This document shows, in pieces, positions 1-5,438 of a DNA stretch of 5,438 bases (the first letter of the stretch is position 1; the number at the start of each line of letters is the position of its first letter). Made by a program: the position numbers and the translations under genes. The stretch comes from an uncultured Spirochaetaceae bacterium. GTDB lineage: Bacteria > Spirochaetota > Spirochaetia > Treponematales > Treponemataceae. The stretch covers positions 1 through 5,438 of the forward strand of contig CACYBG010000017.1 in NCBI GenBank assembly GCA_902772605.1. The letters are read 5' to 3'. The notes beneath the pieces are model-generated. The model saw nothing but the letters and a program-made list of their open reading frames with translations. It ran no database searches and was not told the origin of the DNA.

Positions 1-927
1 ATGGCGGCGGAAATAATACGGTACAATCCGATGGGCTGGTTCATCATAAGCGGAGATTCCGAAGCCGATGTACTTTCAAACGAAGAAAGCTTCAGGAAAA
101 AACTTTCAGACAAAAGGCCCGACGTAAAATATCTGAGCACCACCCTATTCATTCCCTCAATCGAAAGGCAGAAGCAATCAAGGGATGCCTGCAGGAAACT
201 TCTGGAGCTGAGTGAAAGTCAGTATGAATCGCTCGGATTTGACGCATCCTGTGCAGAGGTCCTGAAAAAGGAATTCAAGGATTCTGAAAACGATTTCATC
301 TCGTTTGAAAACGGAAGCATTCCTGAATCGCTCATGGACACGGTTTCAAAGGTGAACCTCGGTCAGATAGGCGACATGCATTACACGGTCATTTTCCCGA
401 ACATGATTACGGAAGAGCCGGAACTGTATGCACTTGCAGATGAAGACGAAAACGTAATATACGTAAACAAAAGGACCAGCATGAATTCATCGATGGACAA
501 GATTACGAAGATGGTCATAATGTTCTTTGCAATCGCCTATGTCATAATGTTCTTCCTGCTCAAGTTTTTCTATTCCTGGAAACAGTGCGTAAAAATCATT
601 TCGATTCCGATTCTGATTGCACTGAACTGCTGTGCGGTATTGGCTGCGACGAACACGAAGCTGGAATTCTTTTCGATTACGGGACTCATACTTGTTTTCG
701 GACTTGGATTGGATTACGTAATCTACATGATTGAAAACGAAAAGAACAGGACCCTGAACACAAGCAGGCTTGAACCTTTTGCAACGACGCTTTCATTCGC
801 AACCACGCTGATTTCGTTCGGTGCACTTTCGCTTAGTTCATTCGAACCGGTCCATTTAATCGGACTTACGATTACGATTGGATTGACCACGGCATTCATA
901 TGTTCAAAATGCTTCAAAAGAATTTAA
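1..927 (+). CDS. RND/MMPL-family predicted exporter, C-terminal part (5' truncated by window edge)
   Basis: This is the C-terminal 308 residues of an inner-membrane RND-superfamily exporter (MMPL type), a class that moves lipids or acylated products using the proton gradient. Residues 1-165 are hydrophilic and fit the second periplasmic domain. Five hydrophobic segments follow, at about 171-190, 198-217, 222-244, 262-280 and 285-303, matching TM8-TM12. TM10 carries the RND-type GLGLDY motif (residues 234-239), whose Asp238 would sit in the proton relay. The TTLISFGALSLSS stretch (268-280) followed by a GLT..IG helix resembles the 'predicted exporter' subfamily found in aryl polyene clusters; that subfamily call is from memory. 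Full-length members have roughly 750-870 residues, so the ATG at position 1 is probably an internal Met and the gene should continue upstream. It ends in TAA, 45 nt from the end of the converging glycosyltransferase gene. The substrate is unknown. Confidence 0.85.
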   Translation: MAAEIIRYNPMGWFIISGDSEADVLSNEESFRKKLSDKRPDVKYLSTTLFIPSIERQKQSRDACRKLLELSESQYESLGFDASCAEVLKKEFKDSENDFISFENGSIPESLMDTVSKVNLGQIGDMHYTVIFPNMITEEPELYALADEDENVIYVNKRTSMNSSMDKITKMVIMFFAIAYVIMFFLLKFFYSWKQCVKIISIPILIALNCCAVLAATNTKLEFFSITGLILVFGLGLDYVIYMIENEKNRTLNTSRLEPFATTLSFATTLISFGALSLSSFEPVHLIGLTITIGLTTAFICSKCFKRI

Positions 928-940
928 TCGGTCAAACGCA

Positions 941-987
941 CTGTTCGGTTCAGGATGATTTTAAATGCGCATTCATTTTCCGAACAG
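941..987. repeat. Inverted repeat at the convergent gene junction, possible weak bidirectional terminator
   Basis: A perfect 8-bp inverted repeat, CTGTTCGG (941-948) and CCGAACAG (980-987), flanks 31 nt. Inside it lie a 10-bp palindrome, AATGCGCATT (964-973), and a small AAATG/CATTT stem (963-967 and 974-978). The element covers the stop codon of the minus-strand glycosyltransferase and follows the stop of the plus-strand exporter, where a shared terminator would be expected. Neither strand has a clear U-tract after the stem and the stem is short. The inverted repeat is directly visible; a terminator role is only a guess. Confidence 0.3.
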
Positions 988-1698
988 AATTATTCCGATG
1001 GACCTGAAAAATCCAAGCGAGGAATAAATCTTTACGGTGTCCAAAAACGGATTGAAATGAGTGGAATGTCTTTTCTCCGAATCATAGATCGTTTGAATCG
1101 GAACCTCTTCAATTTCAAGACCGGATTCAAGTGCGCGCATTATCATCCTGATTTCGAACTCAAACCTGTCGCCCTTTATTCCAAGGCAGTCGTACATGAA
1201 GGAAGAGGAAAGTCCCCTGAGTCCGGTCTGAGTGTCGCGGAGTTCCCTTCCGTAAATGTGCCTGATTATCCTGTTCGTATTCAGGTTTCCCATCACGCTT
1301 CTTTTCGGAACACCAGGTACGGTGAAATCCCTGCAACCCAAAATCAGTCCGGTACGGTTTTCGTCCAACGCCTCGATGCATTTCAAGATGCACTGTGCCG
1401 AATGCTGTCCGTCTGAATCGGCAGTAACGCATCCAATCAATCCGTCCGTTTCATTCAGGCAATATGAAAATGCAGTTTTAAGTGCGGCACCCTTTCCACG
1501 GTTTTTCACATGCCTTATGACCGTCGCCCCGAATTTATTTTCCGCTTCGTTGAAAATGTTTTCGTAACCGACACCGCTTCCGTCATCCACTACGACGATT
1601 TTTTTTATGCCGCATGACGTAAGGTTTTCAAGCAGATGACAAAGCCTTTCATCCGGTTCATAAGCCGGAATTATTACGGGAATTAAATTCTGATTCAC
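973..1698 (-). CDS. Family 2 glycosyltransferase (dolichol-phosphate-mannose-synthase-like, GT-A fold)
   Basis: This 241-residue enzyme should transfer a sugar from a nucleotide-sugar donor, probably to a lipid carrier or lipid acceptor at the cytoplasmic face of the membrane. Visible motifs are the N-terminal PVIIPAYEP strand (7-15), VVDDGS (36-41) for nucleotide binding, NRGKGAAL (66-73), the metal-binding region TADSDGQH (92-99) with Asp94 and Asp96, DTQTGLRG (155-162) and RFEFEI (178-183). This set matches the GT2 branch often seen fused to a C-terminal GtrA membrane domain. Here the protein stops soon after the HFNPFLDTVKIY segment (214-225), so no GtrA domain is present. The start is GTG, overlapping the hydrolase stop as GTGA, with GGTGGA (1704-1709) as a plausible ribosome binding site 5 nt upstream. 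It is the last gene of the operon. Donor and acceptor cannot be read from sequence. Confidence 0.88.
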   Translation of the reverse strand: MNQNLIPVIIPAYEPDERLCHLLENLTSCGIKKIVVVDDGSGVGYENIFNEAENKFGATVIRHVKNRGKGAALKTAFSYCLNETDGLIGCVTADSDGQHSAQCILKCIEALDENRTGLILGCRDFTVPGVPKRSVMGNLNTNRIIRHIYGRELRDTQTGLRGLSSSFMYDCLGIKGDRFEFEIRMIMRALESGLEIEEVPIQTIYDSEKRHSTHFNPFLDTVKIYSSLGFFRSIGIILFGK

Positions 1699-2654
1699 GA
1701 TTTTCCACCGTCCGAAAGATTTTCTTCAGCGATAAACTCACATATTGCACTGTCGTACCGTTCCATATTGTTTATCCTGACGTGCGAATGAGCGCCCCTG
1801 TCAAACCAGACGATTTTTTTTCTGGACGTACATTTTTCATAAAGCCTTTCCGCTTCGGCAGGCAGTGAAAATTTATCTTCGCGACTGTACAGAAACAGAA
1901 TCGGTTTCCTGCATTTATGAATCCTGTTGATGGGACCGTCGTGGAATGCATCGGCATGCGAGTGCTTACTGATGAGGGACATGACCATAAGCGTAGTCGG
2001 AAAACGAATGTGACCGTCCTTTTTCAGATGGTTGTTGAACGTATCCCTGAAAGTCGTAAACATTCCGTCGGCAACAAGCGCACACATATAGTCCGGACAT
2101 TCCGAATCCGTCAGTGCGTAGAGGGCAGTTGCAGCACCGATGCATATTCCGTGGCAGATTACCGACACGTTTTTTTTCTCGTCGTGAAGGAACCTTCCCC
2201 AGGCAAGTACGTCTGCATATTCTGTGAATCCCACGTTGTTGTATTTTCCTTCTGAAAGTCCATGGCAGCGGTTGTCCAGCAGGAGCAGGTTGAATCCCAT
2301 CTTCCTGTAAGGCTCTGCAAAATAGCATGAATAAAGGCAGCTTTCGCTTCTTCCTGCAATGATTATTGCGGCCCTGTCACATCCGAAATCGAAATACTGT
2401 GCTGCAAGCCTGAATCCGTCGTTTACAATCCGCACTTCCTCCCTGCATGCACGATGCCTTTCACCCCACTCTTCTCCTTCCCTGAACATTGCAATCTGTT
2501 CCAGGTCCTTTACGTCAGAACATTTCCTCTGCCACTTTTCCGCTTTTGTCCTGACCAGAAGAATCCTGTAGATTATGAACGGAGCGATGAAAATCAGTGC
2601 AAGCAGATTTATCAGCATGAAAATGCAGGCGGAAATCAAAACGGTTTTCAGCAT
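1695..2654 (-). CDS. Membrane-anchored alpha/beta hydrolase with Cys at the nucleophile position
   Basis: A 319-residue alpha/beta-hydrolase-fold protein. Residues 4-34 form one strongly hydrophobic segment with basic residues after it (R30, R35, K37, K40), suggesting a single N-terminal membrane anchor. The fold core shows DNRCHGLSEG (127-136), which corresponds to the family's D-x-R-(G/A)-H-G-x-S-x-G loop. The nucleophile elbow is HGICIGAAT (168-176), where G-x-S-x-G is expected, so Cys171 replaces the catalytic Ser. The acid is probably Asp260 in YSRED, and His289 in GAHSH is the likely base, giving a Cys-Asp-His triad. It resembles the COG1073-like esterase/peptidase hydrolases; the substrate (ester, thioester or amide) is unknown. 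The ATG lies 1 nt after the fakA-like stop, with AGGA (2662-2665) 7 nt upstream, so translational coupling is likely. The 3' end overlaps the glycosyltransferase start. Its position behind a fatty acid kinase suggests an acyl substrate, but this is inference. Confidence 0.85.
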   Translation of the reverse strand: MLKTVLISACIFMLINLLALIFIAPFIIYRILLVRTKAEKWQRKCSDVKDLEQIAMFREGEEWGERHRACREEVRIVNDGFRLAAQYFDFGCDRAAIIIAGRSESCLYSCYFAEPYRKMGFNLLLLDNRCHGLSEGKYNNVGFTEYADVLAWGRFLHDEKKNVSVICHGICIGAATALYALTDSECPDYMCALVADGMFTTFRDTFNNHLKKDGHIRFPTTLMVMSLISKHSHADAFHDGPINRIHKCRKPILFLYSREDKFSLPAEAERLYEKCTSRKKIVWFDRGAHSHVRINNMERYDSAICEFIAEENLSDGGKS

Positions 2655-2655
2655 T

Positions 2656-4281
2656 TCAGAATCCTATCATGTAATCGTTGTTTTCCTGTCCGCCGTCGAT
2701 GACGTTGATTTCAAGGTCCGGGATGATTTCAGACATTGCGCTTTCAATCAATACGGTCATTTCTTCGGATGCATTTTTTCCGCACACCATCATGCACGAA
2801 CATTTAGAATTCAAAGCGGGAATTTCATTTACGGCTTCAGAGACAGCGGATTTCATGTCGGAGGATTTCGACACAGGCTTTCCATTCAGCGATGCAGAGA
2901 ACATTCCGCAACGTCCGACGGATTCCGATTCAATTGAAATCACATCGACGCTTTCGGCACCTTCCTGCATGAGTCCGAACCGCCTTGAAAAATCATCGCT
3001 TTCCATTTGACCGTTTACAAGCGCGTAATATCCGCTCACAGGATTTTCACATTCGAGAATGGAAATGTTCCTTCCGACAGAATTTTCCTTTGCCTGTCTT
3101 GCAGCCTCCATAAGTTCAGGACCGTTCGGAATTACGATTATGCAGTCCGCATCGATCCGTGAAAAAGCATCGGTAAACGTGTCGGGTGAAATTTCCATGG
3201 AGCGTCCGCCATCAAGGATTGCATCGCATCTGAAGCTTCCGTAAAGTTTTTTCAATCCGTCGCCGTTTACTACCGCCAATACGCCCATGCCTTTACGCGA
3301 GCATTTTTTCATCCGAAGTTCACGGGCATTTTTCTGAACCTGCATGTTTTCAATTTTAATCGTGACGAATTCCCCGTACCGCTGTGCAAGTTCAAGAATC
3401 CTGTACGGTTTCATTGCATGTATGTGGACTTTAATCCGGTCGTCAATCTTGAATGCTACGATCGATTCCCCCATGGACTTGAGTTTTTCGATAAACTTCG
3501 GCATGTCGAAATCAGCATCGTAGGAATTTCCGTTCATGAGCTGGAGAATGAATTCAGTGCAGTACCCCTCGACGAATCTGGAGTCCTTCGTAAAGCCGTC
3601 CGCATCAATGGGTGCCGGAGCATTAACCGATGCAGGTCCAAGACTTTCGTTTTCAAAATCGGAATCCTTTCCAAGAAGCCCCTTCAGCATTCCGCTGAAT
3701 ATGCAGATGTATCCTGCACCGCCACTGTCCTTTACGCCTGATTCCTTCAGGACCGGAAGAAGTTCAGAGGTTTCATTCAGGACAGATTTCATTTCGCTTA
3801 TGTAGTCGGACAGGAATCGGTCTACGGAATCTTTGCATGAAGGGACGATTTTTCCGCTTCTTTCCGCACCGAGACGCGCAACGGTAAGCATGGTTCCTTC
3901 AACAGGATTGATTACCGACCCGTATGCATTCCTATATGCTTCGACAAGCGCTTCATGAAAATCGGACGCGCCGATGACAGACTTTTCTTCAAGACAGTTT
4001 GATATGCCGGCAAAGAACTGAGAAAGTATTACTCCGGAATTTCCCCGAGCACCCAGAAGCATTCCCTTTTTTACGCCCCTGAGGTATTCGCCCAGATTTT
4101 CATTCGATTCGGCAGACATGATTCCGTTCTGCAGGGTAAGGCGCATGTTGGTTCCCGTATCTCCGTCTGAAACCGGAAAAACGTTCATGTCGTTTATCTC
4201 GCCTTCATGATTTCGGAGCGAAATCAGCCCGGCCTTCAGCATCCTTTCAAAATCGTTTCCATCAATAACTGGAACAGCCAT
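2656..4281 (-). CDS. fakA: Fatty acid kinase catalytic subunit FakA-like (DAK2 domain, YloV family)
   Basis: This 541-residue protein has the full FakA/YloV architecture, close to the usual length of about 550. The family phosphorylates a fatty acid held by a FakB (DegV) partner, making acyl-phosphate for phospholipid synthesis in the cytoplasm. Residues 1-200 are the DAK2/DhaL-like ATP-binding domain: NVFPVSDGDTGTN (33-45), whose Asp39 and Asp41 should bind Mg-ATP, GARGNSGVILSQ (77-88), NPVEGTMLTV (125-134) and KDSGGAGY (184-191). The middle domain carries Cys241 in EGYCTEF and His286/His288 in KVHIHA, matching the zinc-site Cys and two His described for Staphylococcus aureus FakA. The C-terminal domain (about 330-541) has GVLAVVNGDGL, the DGGR-SM stretch and a VIPN strand, as in the family. 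Ser38 replaces the common Pro in the PVPDGDTG motif. The ATG has AAAGGAA (4288-4294) 6 nt upstream and starts 50 nt after the fakB-like stop. The neighbouring fakB supports the call. Confidence 0.93.
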   Translation of the reverse strand: MAVPVIDGNDFERMLKAGLISLRNHEGEINDMNVFPVSDGDTGTNMRLTLQNGIMSAESNENLGEYLRGVKKGMLLGARGNSGVILSQFFAGISNCLEEKSVIGASDFHEALVEAYRNAYGSVINPVEGTMLTVARLGAERSGKIVPSCKDSVDRFLSDYISEMKSVLNETSELLPVLKESGVKDSGGAGYICIFSGMLKGLLGKDSDFENESLGPASVNAPAPIDADGFTKDSRFVEGYCTEFILQLMNGNSYDADFDMPKFIEKLKSMGESIVAFKIDDRIKVHIHAMKPYRILELAQRYGEFVTIKIENMQVQKNARELRMKKCSRKGMGVLAVVNGDGLKKLYGSFRCDAILDGGRSMEISPDTFTDAFSRIDADCIIVIPNGPELMEAARQAKENSVGRNISILECENPVSGYYALVNGQMESDDFSRRFGLMQEGAESVDVISIESESVGRCGMFSASLNGKPVSKSSDMKSAVSEAVNEIPALNSKCSCMMVCGKNASEEMTVLIESAMSEIIPDLEINVIDGGQENNDYMIGF

Positions 4282-4331
4282 ATCAAGTTCCTTTCATCCC
4301 CGACACCGATGCATGGATCAGCATCATTCCC

Positions 4332-5267
4332 CTACCGGTTTCTTTCGATTATGTCCTGAAGAAGTTTCCTTTCATTTTCCAGGTCCCTTGAAATGGGCTT
4401 ACCGATGTAATATGCAGCCATGAGTCCCGGTCCCATGTTCACTCCGCATCCGCAGAAGAGTTCCGTTTCATAGATTGCCCTTGGAGTAAAGCGGTCCTGA
4501 ATCATCTGCTTGAAATATTCTATCTGTTTTTCGCGCTTGGAATTGCACAGCAGTATGTCCTGATTCTGCGGATCTACGATGGTGGATTCCATGTAATCCA
4601 TGACGACCTGCCAGGCAAGCTTTTCTCCCTTAATCGTTCCGATGACTGTCGGGAGTCCCGTTTCACTTAGTTCCGCAATCGGCTTCATTCCAATCAGCTG
4701 ACCGAAAAAGGCCTTTGAATTGGCGAGTCTGCCCTTTTTCGCCACGAAAGACAGGTCGTCAAGCCATCCGCTCTGTCGGAAAATCGACTTGTTGCTTTCC
4801 AGAAATTCACCGACTTCATCAATCGACTTTCCTTCCCTCCTCATTCTTGAAGCCTTCATGCACATGAGTCCGAATGCAGGTCCGTAGCGCAGTGAATCTA
4901 TGCACAGAATCTTCACGCCAGGATATTTTTCATTGACGATTTTTTTAGCCTGGAGCGTAAAGTTATATGTTCCGCTGATTGCAGACGATATTGAAATGCT
5001 CAGTATGTCGCGACCTTCCCTTGCATATTTTTCAAAGGATTCCGCCATCTCCGCAACGTTTGCAGGTGCCGTCGTAAATGATTCGGGGTCTTTTTTGATT
5101 GCAGAATAAAAATCGTCCTTTCCGATTATGGACCAGTCGAGGGTCAGATGATTTTCACTTCCGTCGGGAAAAGTAATGTGCCCGGGTATGAAATCAATGT
5201 TGAACTCCCTGCGGATTTTTGAATTCAATTCACAGAATGCATCCGTAACAATGACAAAATCATCCAT
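4332..5267 (-). CDS. fakB: DegV family fatty-acid-binding protein, FakB-like
   Basis: This 311-residue DegV-family protein should bind one fatty acid in a buried pocket and present it to FakA for phosphorylation. Motifs in order are VIVTDAFCEL (5-14; family I-V-T-D-S-T), FTTAPAN (64-70; family T-S-Q-P-S), SISSAISGTYN (92-102), DSLRYGPAFG (124-133; family D-S-x-x-x-S-x-G-x-G), DDLSFVAKKGRL (170-181), IGMKPI (192-197) and GVNMGPGLMAAYYIG (275-289). The last is the C-terminal ligand-site loop, usually written with His where Asn277 stands. The chosen ATG has a GGAGAA ribosome binding site 6 nt upstream, and translation begins directly at the conserved first strand. An in-frame TTG at 5319-5321 would add 18 residues but lacks a ribosome binding site and adds non-family sequence. 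It is the first gene of the operon, 50 nt ahead of the fakA-like gene. Chain specificity cannot be predicted. A DegV role other than fatty acid binding is possible but unlikely beside fakA. Confidence 0.9.
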   Translation of the reverse strand: MDDFVIVTDAFCELNSKIRREFNIDFIPGHITFPDGSENHLTLDWSIIGKDDFYSAIKKDPESFTTAPANVAEMAESFEKYAREGRDILSISISSAISGTYNFTLQAKKIVNEKYPGVKILCIDSLRYGPAFGLMCMKASRMRREGKSIDEVGEFLESNKSIFRQSGWLDDLSFVAKKGRLANSKAFFGQLIGMKPIAELSETGLPTVIGTIKGEKLAWQVVMDYMESTIVDPQNQDILLCNSKREKQIEYFKQMIQDRFTPRAIYETELFCGCGVNMGPGLMAAYYIGKPISRDLENERKLLQDIIERNR

Positions 5268-5273
5268 AACAGC

Positions 5274-5279
5274 TTCTCC
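5274..5279 (-). promoter_or_regulatory. Ribosome binding site GGAGAA deciding the fakB-like start
   Basis: On the minus strand GGAGAA lies 6 nt before the ATG at 5265-5267. It is the only convincing Shine-Dalgarno sequence near the 5' end of this reading frame. The alternative upstream TTG (5319-5321) is preceded by a GATCC sequence without purine-rich pairing potential. This supports the 311-residue product. Confidence 0.75.
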
Positions 5280-5340
5280 ATGGATCCTTGAATTGCCGTC
5301 GGGTTTTAACCTGAAATGCAAGGATCAAAAACATTGAGGC

Positions 5341-5370
5341 TTAAGGAAACATTTGTTTAAGGTTCCTTAA
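5341..5370 (-). promoter_or_regulatory. Leader inverted repeat: candidate operator or 5'-UTR switch of the fakB-fakA operon
   Basis: The element begins with TTAAGGAA (5341-5348) and ends with the exact complement TTCCTTAA (5363-5370), separated by 14 nt. A second TTAAGG copy (5357-5362) is complementary to CCTTAA (5365-5370) with only 2 nt between them. The right-hand arm can therefore pair with either of two left-hand arms, which are mutually exclusive. It lies roughly 15-45 nt downstream of the predicted transcription start and about 75 nt before the fakB-like ATG. It is A+T-rich and not followed by a U-tract, so it does not look like an intrinsic terminator. A dimeric repressor site (roadblock) or an RNA structure would both fit. 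I do not recognise the sequence as a known fatty-acid regulator site such as FapR or FabT. Confidence 0.5.
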
Positions 5371-5391
5371 TTTTACATGCACCTACATTAC

Positions 5392-5421
5392 AGTATACAG
5401 ACTTAAAAAAAACAGTGTCAA
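5392..5421 (-). promoter_or_regulatory. Sigma70-type promoter of the fakB-fakA-hydrolase-glycosyltransferase operon
   Basis: On the minus strand a perfect -35 box TTGACA (5421-5416) and a near-perfect -10 box TATACT (5397-5392) are separated by 18 nt. Transcription should start near 5384-5386, giving a leader of about 118 nt before the fakB-like ATG at 5267. The spacer contains a run of eight T on the coding strand (5412-5405). No other comparably good promoter was found ahead of the downstream genes, and their 1-50 nt spacings argue for one transcript of about 4.4 kb. Confidence 0.8.
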
Positions 5422-5438
5422 GAATGTTACAGGGAAAC

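Noticed and set aside
868..886. Short tandem ATTACG/GATTACG-like repetition near the exporter 3' end
   Set aside because: It encodes the Thr-Ile-Thr-Ile helix of TM12 and is too short and imperfect to be a functional repeat.
955..1416. Plus-strand open frame of 153 codons
   Set aside because: It lies entirely antisense to the glycosyltransferase, has no ribosome binding site or recognisable motif, and reads as a shadow of the real gene.
1966..2328. Minus-strand open frame of 120 codons in another frame of the hydrolase gene
   Set aside because: It is an out-of-frame shadow; the in-frame product carries all the hydrolase motifs.
2575..2937. Plus-strand open frame of 120 codons spanning the hydrolase/fakA junction
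   Set aside because: It is antisense to two confidently identified genes, with no family resemblance in its translation.
4308..4325. Short inverted repeat GATGC/GCATC in the fakB-fakA gap
   Set aside because: Only 5 bp of stem and no U-tract; expected by chance and not enough to call an attenuator.
5319..5321. Upstream TTG as start of the fakB-like gene
   Set aside because: It has no ribosome binding site and the extra 18 residues do not resemble the family N-terminus. The ATG at 5265-5267 has GGAGAA at good spacing.
5372..5399. Possible divergent plus-strand promoter, TTTACA (5372-5377) and TATACA (5394-5399) with a 16-nt spacer
   Set aside because: Both boxes are imperfect, the -10 overlaps the palindromic GTATAC of the much stronger minus-strand promoter, and no plus-strand gene is visible in the remaining 40 nt.

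Overview
The window looks like chromosomal DNA from an anaerobic, probably diderm bacterium of moderate G+C. A gut or rumen spirochaete such as Treponema is my best guess. It rests on a FakB/FakA-type fatty acid kinase pair next to an MMPL-type exporter, and on overall composition. No rRNA, tRNA or other taxonomic marker is present, so the guess is weak. Coding density is very high and I see no mobile element, CRISPR array or structural RNA gene.

Layout: positions 1-927 (+) hold the C-terminal part of an RND/MMPL 'predicted exporter', whose 5' end lies outside the window. It converges on a four-gene minus-strand operon that fills the rest. In transcription order this is a DegV/FakB-like fatty-acid-binding protein (5267-4332), a FakA/YloV-like DAK2-domain fatty acid kinase (4281-2656), a membrane-anchored alpha/beta hydrolase with a cysteine at the nucleophile position (2654-1695), and a family 2 glycosyltransferase (1698-973). 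Spacings are 50 nt, 1 nt and a 4-nt GTGA overlap, so the last three genes are probably translationally coupled. A good sigma70-type promoter (TTGACA, 18 nt, TATACT; 5392-5421 on the minus strand) precedes the operon. Its leader of about 118 nt contains a 30-bp inverted-repeat element with two alternative pairings (5341-5370).

Working model: FakB presents a fatty acid to FakA, which phosphorylates it to acyl-phosphate for membrane lipid synthesis. The co-transcribed membrane-anchored hydrolase could release or process acyl chains, and the glycosyltransferase could glycosylate a lipid carrier or membrane lipid. The first two roles follow from family knowledge; the connection to the last two genes is inference from operon structure. 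The converging exporter resembles the type found in aryl polyene/acyl-lipid clusters and may belong to a neighbouring lipid or pigment locus.

Most of the window is recognisable, ordinary gene content. The points most worth a second look are the Ser-to-Cys change in the hydrolase, the leader inverted repeat, the gene combination itself, and recurrent A8 tracts in the promoter spacer and in two genes.
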